Assembly: GCF_002160325.1 (NCBI RefSeq)
Contig: NZ_NFKJ01000009.1
Coordinates: 49,550-113,549, forward strand
From: Lachnoclostridium sp. An181
Lineage (GTDB): Bacteria; Bacillota; Clostridia; Lachnospirales; Lachnospiraceae
Direction: 5' to 3'
Length of the DNA: 64,000 bases
Positions 47,722-55,293 of the stretch are shown here, in pieces (position 1 is the stretch's first letter; each line of letters starts with the position of its first letter). The position numbers were made by a program, and so were the translations under genes. Under the pieces are notes generated by a model. It was not told the origin of the DNA. It did not search any database and saw only the letters and a program-made list of their open reading frames with translations.

Positions 47722-47892
47722 GAACAGATAAAGCGTATCAACGACCTGCAAGATTATATCACACAGCAGACCGCCTACCTCACCGAATTTGACGAGACAC
47801 TGGTGCAACGCTGGATCAAGCAGATAACCATCTGGGAGAACCGCATCACCGTTGAACTGAAATCCGGTGTCAGCATAGATGTTGATGCATAA
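47722..47892 (+). pseudogene. Serine recombinase, C-terminal fragment
   Basis: Only the last 50-55 codons of a large serine recombinase remain: INDLQDYITQQTAYLTEFDETLVQRWIKQITIWENRITVELKSG in outline, ending VSIDVDA. It is on the opposite strand to the N-terminal fragment at 46863, so they are not simple halves of one gene. A terminator follows directly. Confidence 0.8.
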
Positions 47893-47909
47893 CTTCATAG
47901 ACGCACGAA

Positions 47910-47945
47910 ACCCTCCTGACCATGATGACCGGGAGGGTATTTTTT
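47910..47945 (+). terminator. Rho-independent terminator after the recombinase remnant
   Basis: ACCCTCC (47910-47916) pairs with GGGAGGGT (47931-47938), followed by TTTTTT. Confidence 0.85.
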
Positions 47946-47958
47946 CTAACTTTTATAT

Positions 47959-48063
47959 TTAGCTGTTCGAAACCCCGAGTAATCGGGATAGGAAGTTACA
48001 ATCAGTTACAGCGCTCAACAATAGTACCAAAAAAGATAAAACGGTTAAGATATTACTAATCAT
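47959..48063 (-). CDS. Small hydrophobic peptide, possible type I toxin
   Basis: A 34-residue frame that I translated by hand: MISNILTVLSFLVLLLSAVT is one membrane helix, followed by a short polar tail with one Cys. A strong CGAGGAGGG lies seven bases before the ATG at 48063, and an in-frame ATG at 48069 is also possible. Its 3' part contains a CCCGA/TCGGG stem. Size, helix and strong ribosome binding site resemble type I toxins or holin-like peptides, but no antisense RNA was proven. The gene is too short to be sure. Confidence 0.45.
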   Translation of the reverse strand: MISNILTVLSFLVLLLSAVTDCNFLSRLLGVSNS

Positions 48064-48161
48064 AGACATCCCTCCTCGAATACTTGCTAATGTTATGTGT
48101 CCTCATTTATACATCTAGCATACACCATTTCTGGATTCCGGAGCAGGACATTAATATTATA

Positions 48162-48875
48162 TCATTTCGGACCCCAATTTTCAATTAGCGAAATGTACGA
48201 ATATACTGTGTATAGTCGCTCCCACTTTTCTTTTCTCTGTAATATCTTTCCTAGAGACTCTAAGCCTTTATCTCCGCATCTTGACTGAATGATTGATAGA
48301 TTCCATTTGTTAAGTTTTCCCTTGTTTACATGAATAACTTTCGCATCAAATACCGATTGTTTATTTGCGGACTCTAACAAAAGTCTTTCTAAATCATCAT
48401 CTATTTCAAGCTTGGGATATGTCCTCAAAATGGTTATTCCAACTTCATTAACATTCAAGTTTTTAGCACCATCAATTTTATTACATATAAAGGTTACATT
48501 CAAAAAGCGGGTTCCAGTGAAATCTACATTTCTCAGATTACAATTGTAGAATACAACATTTTCAAGCTTAGCATTTTTAAATGATGTCCCTCTCAAGTTG
48601 CAATTATAGAGGTCTACACCTATCAATTCCGAACCTCTGAAATTGCAATCCGTCATAATAGACGCTTGATACTTAACATTATAAAATCGAGCATCAACAA
48701 AACATAATGCATGCATATTTGCTTTGTAATTATATCTATTCGATACTCCGCCCAACTTTTTATGACAATGAGTCAACGTAAAAAATATTCTCTTCCCCAT
48801 TTTTTTACGGATAGTATTTCTATTGTTCATTCGTAATCTTCTCTTTGCATCTTTTTTTCTCTTTCCTCGGCCCAT
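48162..48875 (-). CDS. Pentapeptide-repeat protein
   Basis: A 237-residue protein. After a very basic N-terminus, residues 60-135 form pentapeptide repeats of A(D/N)LXX type, for example CNFRGSELIGVDLYNCNLRGTSFKNAKLENVVF, which fold as a right-handed beta-helix. The C-terminal 100 residues are helical and unrecognised. Pentapeptide proteins may protect gyrase or act as scaffolds in defence; nothing here decides. It follows the 303-residue unknown gene by 42 bases and may be its partner. Confidence 0.8.
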   Translation of the reverse strand: MGRGKRKKDAKRRLRMNNRNTIRKKMGKRIFFTLTHCHKKLGGVSNRYNYKANMHALCFVDARFYNVKYQASIMTDCNFRGSELIGVDLYNCNLRGTSFKNAKLENVVFYNCNLRNVDFTGTRFLNVTFICNKIDGAKNLNVNEVGITILRTYPKLEIDDDLERLLLESANKQSVFDAKVIHVNKGKLNKWNLSIIQSRCGDKGLESLGKILQRKEKWERLYTVYSYISLIENWGPK

Positions 48876-48917
48876 GTATTATCACTTCCTTGTTCAAACA
48901 GTAAATTGATGAACACT

Positions 48918-49829
48918 TCAACTTTTATTTTTTGATGTATCATCATCGATTTTTTTATCATCAAATACATATCGTTTTTCTCCGTAAATCTCCGGATTAT
49001 TTCGTTCTTTTCCCTTTCGATATGGTCTTACTGGGATTACTCTCCCGTCAGAGAGTGTTCGTTCATGACCTCGAACCCCCCAAGCTGGAACATGATATTT
49101 ACGTCCTGAACCAGTTGCAGCATACTCAATAGGCCTTCCATCTTTATCTACAGCAATGATTCTCTTAATTAACACAATTCTATCTTGCGATTTATACGCA
49201 TCATCGTCTGCTGAAATTGGTCCTCTCTGTTCAACAACTCTTATTTCTTCTGGATGATTATTTATTTCATATTGTACTCCCACCCAGAAGTTGCCAAGCC
49301 AGTAAGCTAATCTCATAATGTCATCGAAAGAAAAATAGTCTAATGCTTCTTCCGAAATCTCTACAGGAAGAACATATGCATTCTCATCTTGACTGACCTC
49401 GATTACTGCAACATCCATCTCTGAACCCCAATCTTTATCAACAAGGCAAACCGTGATAGCACAGTAAACAGATCTTCCTATATATCTGTATGACGCAAAC
49501 ACCCCATACGGAGAAGACTCCTCACGATAACGGCTAATACCATTTAAAATCATACCAATTTGTGTGTCCTGATGAATGTCTCCAAAGATTTCTAATCTAA
49601 AATCTCTCAACCCAACTGCTTGTTCAAAAAACTCATACCGTCTTCCGATAAACGAAATTTGGTCTGCTTTTGCATCCGTCATGTTAAAATAGTCCAAATT
49701 AGCCCCAAAATCATAGTTGGTACCATTCACTCTACTTGCAGAAAAATCAATATTTTCTTTCACAGCTCGTTTCCACTGCCATTCAATTTCTTTCTGTGTA
49801 GACGGCATTCGATTCAAACTAAAATCCAT
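48918..49829 (-). CDS. Uncharacterised mobile-element protein
   Basis: A 303-residue soluble protein without a domain I can name. Its C-terminal part YHVPAWGVRGHERTLSDGRVIPVRPYRKGKER in outline resembles short basic GHxR-type tails seen in proteins of phages and plasmids. The ATG at 49829 follows AGGAGG at eight bases; a longer frame runs antisense-like through an IS66 remnant and is rejected. It is upstream of the pentapeptide-repeat gene on the same strand. Confidence 0.7.
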   Translation of the reverse strand: MDFSLNRMPSTQKEIEWQWKRAVKENIDFSASRVNGTNYDFGANLDYFNMTDAKADQISFIGRRYEFFEQAVGLRDFRLEIFGDIHQDTQIGMILNGISRYREESSPYGVFASYRYIGRSVYCAITVCLVDKDWGSEMDVAVIEVSQDENAYVLPVEISEEALDYFSFDDIMRLAYWLGNFWVGVQYEINNHPEEIRVVEQRGPISADDDAYKSQDRIVLIKRIIAVDKDGRPIEYAATGSGRKYHVPAWGVRGHERTLSDGRVIPVRPYRKGKERNNPEIYGEKRYVFDDKKIDDDTSKNKS

Positions 49830-49870
49830 ATGAGTAATCCTCCTGTTATCACTTCCACAACCCCTGACAT

Positions 49871-50086
49871 CTAATCCACGTCCTGTTTCGGGCGGGGACC
49901 GTAATTCGCTGCTGGGATTTGATCCGCTACGGCTTTCCGGCAACGGCTGACCCAGTTGTAAACGATGCTTACTGCAATATCGTTCTTGCGACACCAGTCG
50001 GCATCTGTCATGCCGCTCTGGCGGCATTCATTGATAAGCCGGATCTGTTCCGCCATCGGAACACGGGCTTTGCGAGTACCTGCCAT
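49871..50086 (-). pseudogene. tnpA: IS66 TnpA accessory protein, truncated
   Basis: The 71 codons give a helix-turn-helix protein (MAEQIRLINECRQSGMTDADWCRKNDI, then SIVYNWVSRCRKAVADQIPAANYG) typical of the IS66 TnpA N-terminus, normally about 110 residues. It ends in unrelated sequence at PRPKQDVD. GGAGAATAGG precedes the ATG. Confidence 0.82.
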
Positions 50087-50191
50087 AACCTATTCTCCAT
50101 AATTGTAGTGAAATAGTCTAAGTATCTATCGACTACAATTATAGTCAAAACTTGAGGATAAGGAAATCCGCAGGGAATATTTGGCGCTTAC
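49871..50191 (-). mobile_element. IS66-family left-end remnant
   Basis: On the minus strand GTAAGCGCC at 50191 begins an IS66-type terminal inverted repeat, followed about 105 bases later by the tnpA start. The element stops within tnpA near 49871; tnpB, tnpC and the right end are gone. Confidence 0.8.
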
Positions 50192-50257
50192 CTTGATTTT
50201 ATTTTCTTGACAGCAAACAGACGGTCCCCACATGAATATTTTTTGCAAACGGATCAT

Positions 50258-50449
50258 CTAATTCTCATCTCTATTTTTCTCTTCTTTCCAACGCATCAAT
50301 TCTTTCCTCGCTTCATCGGGGCTTTGAACCATCCATTGGAAAAAACTTTGTATTGCTTGTTCCATTGTCAGATGATTCGTTTCCAATATTTGCTCTGCCT
50401 GACGTTTCACTTCTTCATCAATTTCTATCTTTATTGTTTCATAAGCCAT
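50258..50449 (-). CDS. RelB/DinJ-like antitoxin, no toxin gene seen
   Basis: A 63-residue ribbon-helix-helix protein: YETIKIEIDEEVKRQAEQIL strand-helix, then the acidic/basic tail EARKELMRWKEEKN. RelB/DinJ antitoxins are usually 80-95 residues and precede a RelE/YafQ toxin; no such toxin is present. It starts 12 bases after the fic stop with GAGGAG upstream, so it is co-transcribed with fic and may neutralise or regulate something else. Confidence 0.7.
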   Translation of the reverse strand: MAYETIKIEIDEEVKRQAEQILETNHLTMEQAIQSFFQWMVQSPDEARKELMRWKEEKNRDEN

Positions 50450-50461
50450 GTCCCCACTCCT

Positions 50462-51349
50462 CTACAATATTGCCAGATAACTGTCCAGTCTTTCATTCAC
50501 ATACCCTGCAAACAGTTTTTCCATCGATCCTAAATTATGTTTTACATGATACTCATCAAAAGCATTATAGTAAGCAACCCGATCTGTAAATTTAATATCA
50601 ATCGGCGGATATCCTGCTTTCATCAGTTCCAGATTTACCAGCAGACGCCCTGTACGGCCATTTCCATCTATAAATGGATGAATGCCTTCAAATTCAATAT
50701 GGAACCGAGCAAGCCTGGGAATGATATGCTCAGTGCTGTTTCTATAAGCTTCCAGCAGCTGCTCCATCTTAGGCTGGATCAGATAAGGCTGTACCGGTTC
50801 ATGTTTTGCCCCCATAATTCTTACTGGAACTCTTCTGTAAATCCCGCGGTCCTCTTTTTTATCCGCCAGTACCAGATAATGGATCTGTTTTATCACGCTC
50901 TCTGATAATGGCACCTGCTCACTGACCAGATCCCGCACAAAGTAAAACGCTTCTTTATGTCCGACTGCCTCCATATGATCTTTGAGCGGCTTTTGATCAA
51001 TCGTAAGACCTCGCAGCACCAGATCCGTTTCCCGCAGGGTCAGCGTATTACCTTCGATTGCATTGGAATTATAGGTATACTCCACCACAAATTCTTCTGT
51101 AAGACGCTCTGCCTCTCCTTCTGTCAGCGGGCGCCTGGTATCCAATTCCGCTTTCTTTCGGTCTATCCTCTCTAACAGACTTTCTGCAGACCTGTATCGG
51201 CCATCTTCCGGTTTCTTTGCATCTTGCGGAATTTTCCAACTGCGTCCTTCACGGAAAACCCCTGGGATTTTCCCTTCTGAGCACAAGATTCTTACTCTTC
51301 TGTCTGAAATTCCCCATTCCTCTGCTGCTTGTTTCACTGACATATACAT
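50462..51349 (-). CDS. Fic family protein with N-terminal helix-turn-helix
   Basis: A 295-residue AMP-transferase-type Fic protein. Residues 3-35 form a MerR-like excisionase-type helix (VKQAAEEWGISDRRVRILCSEGK). The inhibitory motif SNAIEG (95-100) precedes the Fic core, placing it in class II (self-inhibited), and the active-site loop HPFIDGNGRTGR spans 224-235. It would transfer AMP to proteins. The ATG at 51349 follows GAGGTGA at eight bases; a GTG 12 bases upstream is possible. Three direct repeats lie over its promoter. Confidence 0.9.
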   Translation of the reverse strand: MYMSVKQAAEEWGISDRRVRILCSEGKIPGVFREGRSWKIPQDAKKPEDGRYRSAESLLERIDRKKAELDTRRPLTEGEAERLTEEFVVEYTYNSNAIEGNTLTLRETDLVLRGLTIDQKPLKDHMEAVGHKEAFYFVRDLVSEQVPLSESVIKQIHYLVLADKKEDRGIYRRVPVRIMGAKHEPVQPYLIQPKMEQLLEAYRNSTEHIIPRLARFHIEFEGIHPFIDGNGRTGRLLVNLELMKAGYPPIDIKFTDRVAYYNAFDEYHVKHNLGSMEKLFAGYVNERLDSYLAIL

Positions 51350-51387
51350 AAAGTCTTTCACCTCGCTCAGATAATAATATATCCTAT

Positions 51388-51442
51388 TATCGGAATAATA
51401 GCAACGCTATCGGAACAATATTTTGCATTTATCGGAATAATA
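51388..51442 (-). promoter_or_regulatory. Fic promoter with three direct repeats
   Basis: TATCGGAAYAATA occurs at 51388-51400, 51408-51420 and 51430-51442, at 20 and 22 base steps (two helical turns). On the minus strand TTGCTA and TATATT with a 17-base spacer form a promoter that the first repeat overlaps. The Fic protein's own helix-turn-helix is the obvious candidate to bind. Confidence 0.65.
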
Positions 51443-51448
51443 TCAAAG

Positions 51449-51478
51449 ATCCGGAAGATACTATTGTCTCTTCCGGAT
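51449..51478. other. 10-bp stem-loop between fic and the att copy
   Basis: ATCCGGAAGA/TCTTCCGGAT around a 10-base loop, without a good T-tract. The rest of 51362-51776 holds the fic promoter and att copy 2 but no gene. Confidence 0.45.
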
Positions 51479-51608
51479 CCATGCTTTCACATTATTTATT
51501 TTTTCTTTCCTCAGTAGTAGTAAATCCGTAGTCCCCCTCTACCTCTCCCACCCCTATTTGCCGCATTTCAGCCGCCAAAGGCCGCCAAGAACCTCATTCT
51601 CTGACTCC

Positions 51609-51722
51609 TGCCGTGGCAGATGAAAAGTATTTTTATCATGTTCGCATTTCTCCTTATATGTTGGTTTTTCCTTGTTTTTACGGGGTTTCACGCACATCCC
51701 CATTTGAGGAAAACTTGCATAT
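51609..51722. repeat. Middle att copy of the LMW-PTP 5' end
   Basis: Matches 36451-36565 over about 110 bases, and encodes MIKILFICHG on the minus strand with the same AAGGAGAAATGCGAAC leader, then diverges to GGAGT. It is the right end of element A and the left end of element B. Confidence 0.8.
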
Positions 51723-51776
51723 TAAAGAGAGATATACATTTTGCTCTATCTCCCTTCTCCTCTACAAAGAATCAAA

Positions 51777-53486
51777 TTATGACAACTGTTTTGTTTTTTC
51801 TTTATAATCCTTAAGCACCACATTAATATTATTTAATAATGATTTAAAGCCATCAAAATCTATACTACTGTAGTTTTTCATTATATATTGAGAAAAAATT
51901 TCTTTACCATAAAATTTACTTGTATCGTATGTATCCTTTTTACAAAATTTCTTTCCACCAATTTCGTGAGAAAGTGTAGTTTCATCAAACAACATTTCAA
52001 TATCGCTTTCTTCACTCTCGCCGACCAATGGTGTTATCATAAGATATAGATTCTGTAACAAATTTATCCATGTTTTAGTACATAATTCCTTTTTTCTATC
52101 ATCAGAAATTTTATTACTTGCAAACTTGTATACAGGCTTATTTTTATTATTCAACTCATTATCAAACAGCAAAATAACAGAGTTAAACGGAACAGCATTT
52201 CCTAAATTTTTAAACATTTCTATATAATTTGGATACTTTTCTCCACCTTCCTCAGAAAAAAATTTATATATATTGTTCATGGTATCTGCACCATCTTTTT
52301 TAAAATTCAAAAAATAGGCAAGCCGTTTGCTTCTCTGCAAAAAAGATACTTTGTACTCAAACTGCCCTTTCGAATTCCTACTTACTAAATTTGGATACTC
52401 TTTCCATAAATTTTTTAAAGCAGCTTTCAAATAGACCACATCTGTTTTTCCTTCTGTTACAATTAATGGTTTCGGATTAGCAAAGAAATATTTATAAAAT
52501 ATAAATTGACTATATGCTCTTTCTCTTCCATTAAGATATTCGTATGCAAGTTTCTTCCCTTCCAAATTCAACTTGTTATTATACCATTCTAATTGATTAA
52601 TAAAAGAAAAACGTCCTTCAAGTTGATTAATAGTTCCTTTTATTTCATTTTCAATAAAATATTCTCCCGATCTATACAATTGATAAGCCATTGCTCTAGT
52701 TCTTTTATAATAATCTCTACTCACATGAAGTTTTTTGTTAACAACAATTCCTGTGACTTCTTGCCTAGAATCTCTATATTGAACCCTTGTTTTCCTCTTA
52801 TTAATGTTGAATCCAGCATTGATAATTTCCTTTTCCAGTTCTTCAAAAAATATGTTTTTAATGTTTAAGAACTCTCTATTATTTGTAGAAAACGTTAAAT
52901 CATCCACATATCTTGTATAATCTAGTCGATATTTCTTTGCTAATTTAGATATTCTTACATCAAATATATTGCAAATCAAATTTGTTATTATTGGAGAAGT
53001 AGGTGCTCCTTGTGGCAGTTTACCTTGATAGCATGTCAACTGCGCTATAACAGTTGCCACTTCTAATGGTAACTGAAAACTGTGGTCCTTTAAAAAATGG
53101 CCCCGCACTCTTCCAAAATGAAAAGAGTCAAAAAAATTTTCCAAATCAATATTTATAACAACTCGTTTATTCCGGTGAATTTTAGCATTCGTAATAAAAC
53201 TTTTCTCTTTTTGAAAAGCATGTGAGATATTAGGATTGACATTGTATTTATTCCAAATTTCTTTTTGGTAATTATACAAAGCTTCAGCAAGTTTTCTTTG
53301 AATCACTTTTAAATCTTTCTGCGGAGCATATATATGTCTAAATCCCCCACTTTTCTTAGGTATATCAAATGATGTATATAACTCGTCAACTCCTTTAATG
53401 TATAAAACATATGATAATTTCTTCCTTGGTATATCTAAGAAATCAGCTAGTTCATTTCTGCTTTTTACTTTATCTATTGTATCCAT
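51777..53486 (-). CDS. Retron reverse transcriptase fused to TOPRIM domain (type I-C-like)
   Basis: A 569-residue protein. The reverse transcriptase part (about 15-310) has retron-specific NAKIH (100-104, NAxxH), the catalytic YVDD (193-196) and VTG (244-246). The C-terminal part (about 335-569) is a TOPRIM domain: LIVTEGKTDV with Glu345 and Asp349, and ILLFDNE with Asp442. RT-TOPRIM fusions of this size are known from retron Ec67 (Eco2, type I-C), which acts in anti-phage defence. The msr-msd RNA lies 19 bases upstream. AT-rich codon use sets it apart from the chromosome. Confidence 0.9.
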   Translation of the reverse strand: MDTIDKVKSRNELADFLDIPRKKLSYVLYIKGVDELYTSFDIPKKSGGFRHIYAPQKDLKVIQRKLAEALYNYQKEIWNKYNVNPNISHAFQKEKSFITNAKIHRNKRVVINIDLENFFDSFHFGRVRGHFLKDHSFQLPLEVATVIAQLTCYQGKLPQGAPTSPIITNLICNIFDVRISKLAKKYRLDYTRYVDDLTFSTNNREFLNIKNIFFEELEKEIINAGFNINKRKTRVQYRDSRQEVTGIVVNKKLHVSRDYYKRTRAMAYQLYRSGEYFIENEIKGTINQLEGRFSFINQLEWYNNKLNLEGKKLAYEYLNGRERAYSQFIFYKYFFANPKPLIVTEGKTDVVYLKAALKNLWKEYPNLVSRNSKGQFEYKVSFLQRSKRLAYFLNFKKDGADTMNNIYKFFSEEGGEKYPNYIEMFKNLGNAVPFNSVILLFDNELNNKNKPVYKFASNKISDDRKKELCTKTWINLLQNLYLMITPLVGESEESDIEMLFDETTLSHEIGGKKFCKKDTYDTSKFYGKEIFSQYIMKNYSSIDFDGFKSLLNNINVVLKDYKEKTKQLS

Positions 53487-53505
53487 TTCTTCATCCTCAA
53501 AAAAA

Positions 53506-53639
53506 CGTGTGGTTACTCATTATGCGATGCGTAATATATAATAAAATATACATACACATAATACAGATTGATAGAGAGCATATCTTCCTACCATTTTAGT
53601 CAACACTTGCGAAACACAAGTCCATAATCTAACCACACG
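53506..53639 (-). ncRNA. Retron msr-msd RNA
   Basis: On the minus strand the RNA starts with CGTGTGGTTA (53630-53639, a1) and ends with its complement TAACCACACG (53506-53515, a2), the terminal pairing that defines retron RNAs. Inside, ACTTG/CAAGT (53605-53621) is an msr hairpin, and a long ATTATG.../...CATAAT stem near 53518-53560 fits the msd. The a1 repeat is followed by TTAGATT, where the branching G would lie. Length about 134 nt. Confidence 0.8.
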
Positions 53640-53652
53640 CTTATATAAGCAA

Positions 53653-53681
53653 ATTTTATCACGAATAGTAATCATTCTCAA
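53653..53681 (-). promoter_or_regulatory. Retron promoter
   Basis: TTGAGA (53676-53681) and TAAAAT (53653-53658) with a 17-base spacer on the minus strand; transcription would begin about 7 bases before a1. Confidence 0.65.
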
Positions 53682-53753
53682 TACAATTATTTAACACTGG
53701 AAAATGCTAAAAATAATTAACAAATGATTATCATACCAAAACGCCTTTCAAAA

Positions 53754-53773
53754 GTTGTAAACTTGTTGTAAAT
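53754..53773. promoter_or_regulatory. GTTGTAAA repeats near the right end of element B
   Basis: GTTGTAAAC at 53754 and GTTGTAAAT at 53765, 11 bases apart, echo the repeats beside int at 36598 and 36610. Confidence 0.5.
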
Positions 53774-53828
53774 CACCTCTACCATCTGAAAACCTGCATA
53801 AAATAAGGAAATTCAATAAAAACGGAAA

Positions 53829-53856
53829 CTCCTGCCGTGACAGATGAAAAGTATTT
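53829..53856. repeat. Right att copy of the LMW-PTP 5' end
   Basis: On the minus strand it encodes MIKILFICHG with its own AGAGAGG ribosome binding site, then the GGAGT junction. Its upstream side differs from the other two copies, so it is probably the original chromosomal 5' end. Between 53843 and 54173 I see only this and a terminator. Confidence 0.7.
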
Positions 53857-53969
53857 TAATCATCTATGACCTCTCTTTGTATTTACTGTATTTTCTTGAT
53901 TTATAACGAACTTCCGATAATTGAGGTTTAATACCACATCCTCTTTCTTTTCGCTCATCCTAAAACCCA

Positions 53970-54032
53970 CTATCCAAAAAAAGCCTCATCCTTGATATAC
54001 TAACAATATACCATAGTCGAGGCCTGTTTTCT
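53970..54032 (-). terminator. Terminator of the HNH/DnaB-like unit
   Basis: An imperfect stem AGGCCTCG.../...GATGAGGCT followed on the minus strand by TTTTTTT (complement of 53976-53983) lies downstream of the unit at 54174. Confidence 0.6.
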
Positions 54033-54173
54033 ATTAATATAAGAGTATTCAAAGTTTGTGAGGGTCTACGAAAGATGTATTCAAGAGGTCGAAGCTGTTA
54101 AAGGCTCTGCCAAACCGTAAAAAAGGTAAAAAATAGAAAAACGCCTTTGTTCCCAACACATTCTGGTAACTAT

Positions 54174-55265
54174 TTACTTGGCCAAAGAAAATACTCCTGT
54201 AATTTTATCCGGAGCTAATAACTTTATTGTGTAAGGAACATTCAATGCTCCTTTTACGATGATGACCTCCAATCTTTCCTTATCATCTTTATCATTAAAG
54301 AATAAATCTGGTTTATACAGTAACTGAATAACATCAAATAAACGATAATAGCTGTCAGATGGAAAATCCCTCAGCATCGGTCTCATATCAATCCTTTGTT
54401 TCGGTATACTGAGATTATAAATTACGAACACAACGGTTTGGCTTTGTGCAGCAATATTCTTTAATTTATAAAGGAAACGCTCAACGGAATCTGCATCATC
54501 TAACAAAACACCATTGAAATCGTCAATTACAACGATTTCCGCTCCTGAATTTTCAACGATATCCAAAATCTTATTACTTTCAGAGAGCTCATTATATGGA
54601 ATCAATGCCAAATTTTCACCATTCAAATTCACTTGACTACTTGTTAATTTTTCCCAATCTTCTTCTGTTACTATTCCACGTTTTATATACTCCACATTTA
54701 CATGAGCATTTTCACCAATTATTTCAATACTTACATCAAAAGGCTTATCCTTCATACAGCAATACACGACTCTATGACCAGATATAATATTCTGATTTAC
54801 AATATGATACAAATATGTACTTTTCTTCGCACCAGTACAACCAGCTACCAATACTATATTCCCTGGAAAGACAGGACATAATTTATCCTGTTCTGGATAG
54901 CCCCAACGTATCAGTGACATATTCTCATGGGGCGGAAATATACTTTTCGTCTTCTCTGAATTTAACGTTGAACTATCACTATTTCTATTTTCTAACGAAT
55001 ACCTTTCATAGCACTTATCCCTATGCCCTTTTAACTCTTTTTCGGTAAATTTTCTCCCCTTTGGATGGTGAGGATTATAAGCTTTTACCTCTGCATGACA
55101 ATCAAAGCACAATGGAATACAATTATCGGCAGTATCTTCTCCACCATCAGCAACTTGCTTTATATGATGCAATTCAATTTTTTGACCCACATACTTTCCA
55201 CACAGACAACAATGCCTACCACAACGAACCAGTACATCATCTGCAACACTTGTTGGAAATCCCAT
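54174..55265 (-). CDS. HNH endonuclease fused to DnaB/RecA-like ATPase domain
   Basis: A 363-residue fusion. The N-terminus (14-60) is an HNH nuclease with zinc ligands C19/C22 and C53/C56 and the catalytic ELHHIKQ, DNCIPLCFDCH pattern. The C-terminus (about 118-360) resembles the DnaB C-terminal/RecA fold: GCTGAKKST (142-150) as Walker A, EIVVIDD (243-249) as Walker B, and a late LEVIIVKGALNVPYTIKLL strand pair. The second Walker A glycine is Lys, which is unusual. With the gene 28 bases upstream it looks like a two-gene defence unit (inference). Confidence 0.78.
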   Translation of the reverse strand: MGFPTSVADDVLVRCGRHCCLCGKYVGQKIELHHIKQVADGGEDTADNCIPLCFDCHAEVKAYNPHHPKGRKFTEKELKGHRDKCYERYSLENRNSDSSTLNSEKTKSIFPPHENMSLIRWGYPEQDKLCPVFPGNIVLVAGCTGAKKSTYLYHIVNQNIISGHRVVYCCMKDKPFDVSIEIIGENAHVNVEYIKRGIVTEEDWEKLTSSQVNLNGENLALIPYNELSESNKILDIVENSGAEIVVIDDFNGVLLDDADSVERFLYKLKNIAAQSQTVVFVIYNLSIPKQRIDMRPMLRDFPSDSYYRLFDVIQLLYKPDLFFNDKDDKERLEVIIVKGALNVPYTIKLLAPDKITGVFSLAK

Positions 55266-55293
55266 ACGTTCACCCTTTCAGTTTTTCTTTTAG

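Larger units (their letters stand above)
36451..51618. mobile_element. Element A: Tn916-type integrative element in the LMW-PTP gene
   Basis: About 15 kb lies between two copies of the LMW-PTP 5' end. Int and xis are at the left end, followed by a Rep_trans/MobT-like gene, a probable oriT and an XRE regulator. The rest is cargo in mostly AT-rich DNA of mixed origin: two drug/resistance-like cassettes, a GHKL-nuclease fusion, recombinase and IS remnants, a pentapeptide-repeat protein and a Fic protein. No conjugation machinery is seen, so it would be mobilisable rather than self-transmissible. Confidence 0.75.
51619..53842. mobile_element. Element B: integrase-less retron cassette between att copies
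   Basis: About 2.2 kb lies between the middle and right att copies. Its left end resembles that of element A, its right end has the same CTCCTGCCGTG junction and two GTTGTAAA repeats (53754, 53765). The only gene is the retron. Without an integrase it could move only with an Int supplied in trans, or be the remnant of a larger element. Confidence 0.65.

Noticed and set aside
46863..47892. Single serine recombinase gene split by an insertion
   Set aside because: The N-terminal and C-terminal fragments lie on opposite strands and the central part is absent, so they are separate remnants.
48918..50027. Longer 369-codon version of the 303-residue unknown protein
   Set aside because: The extra 66 codons read through an IS66 tnpA remnant in another frame; a strong ribosome binding site supports the start at 49829.
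51388..51442. CRISPR-like array
   Set aside because: Three 13-bp repeats with 7-9 base gaps are too short and too few; they fit operator sites over the fic promoter.
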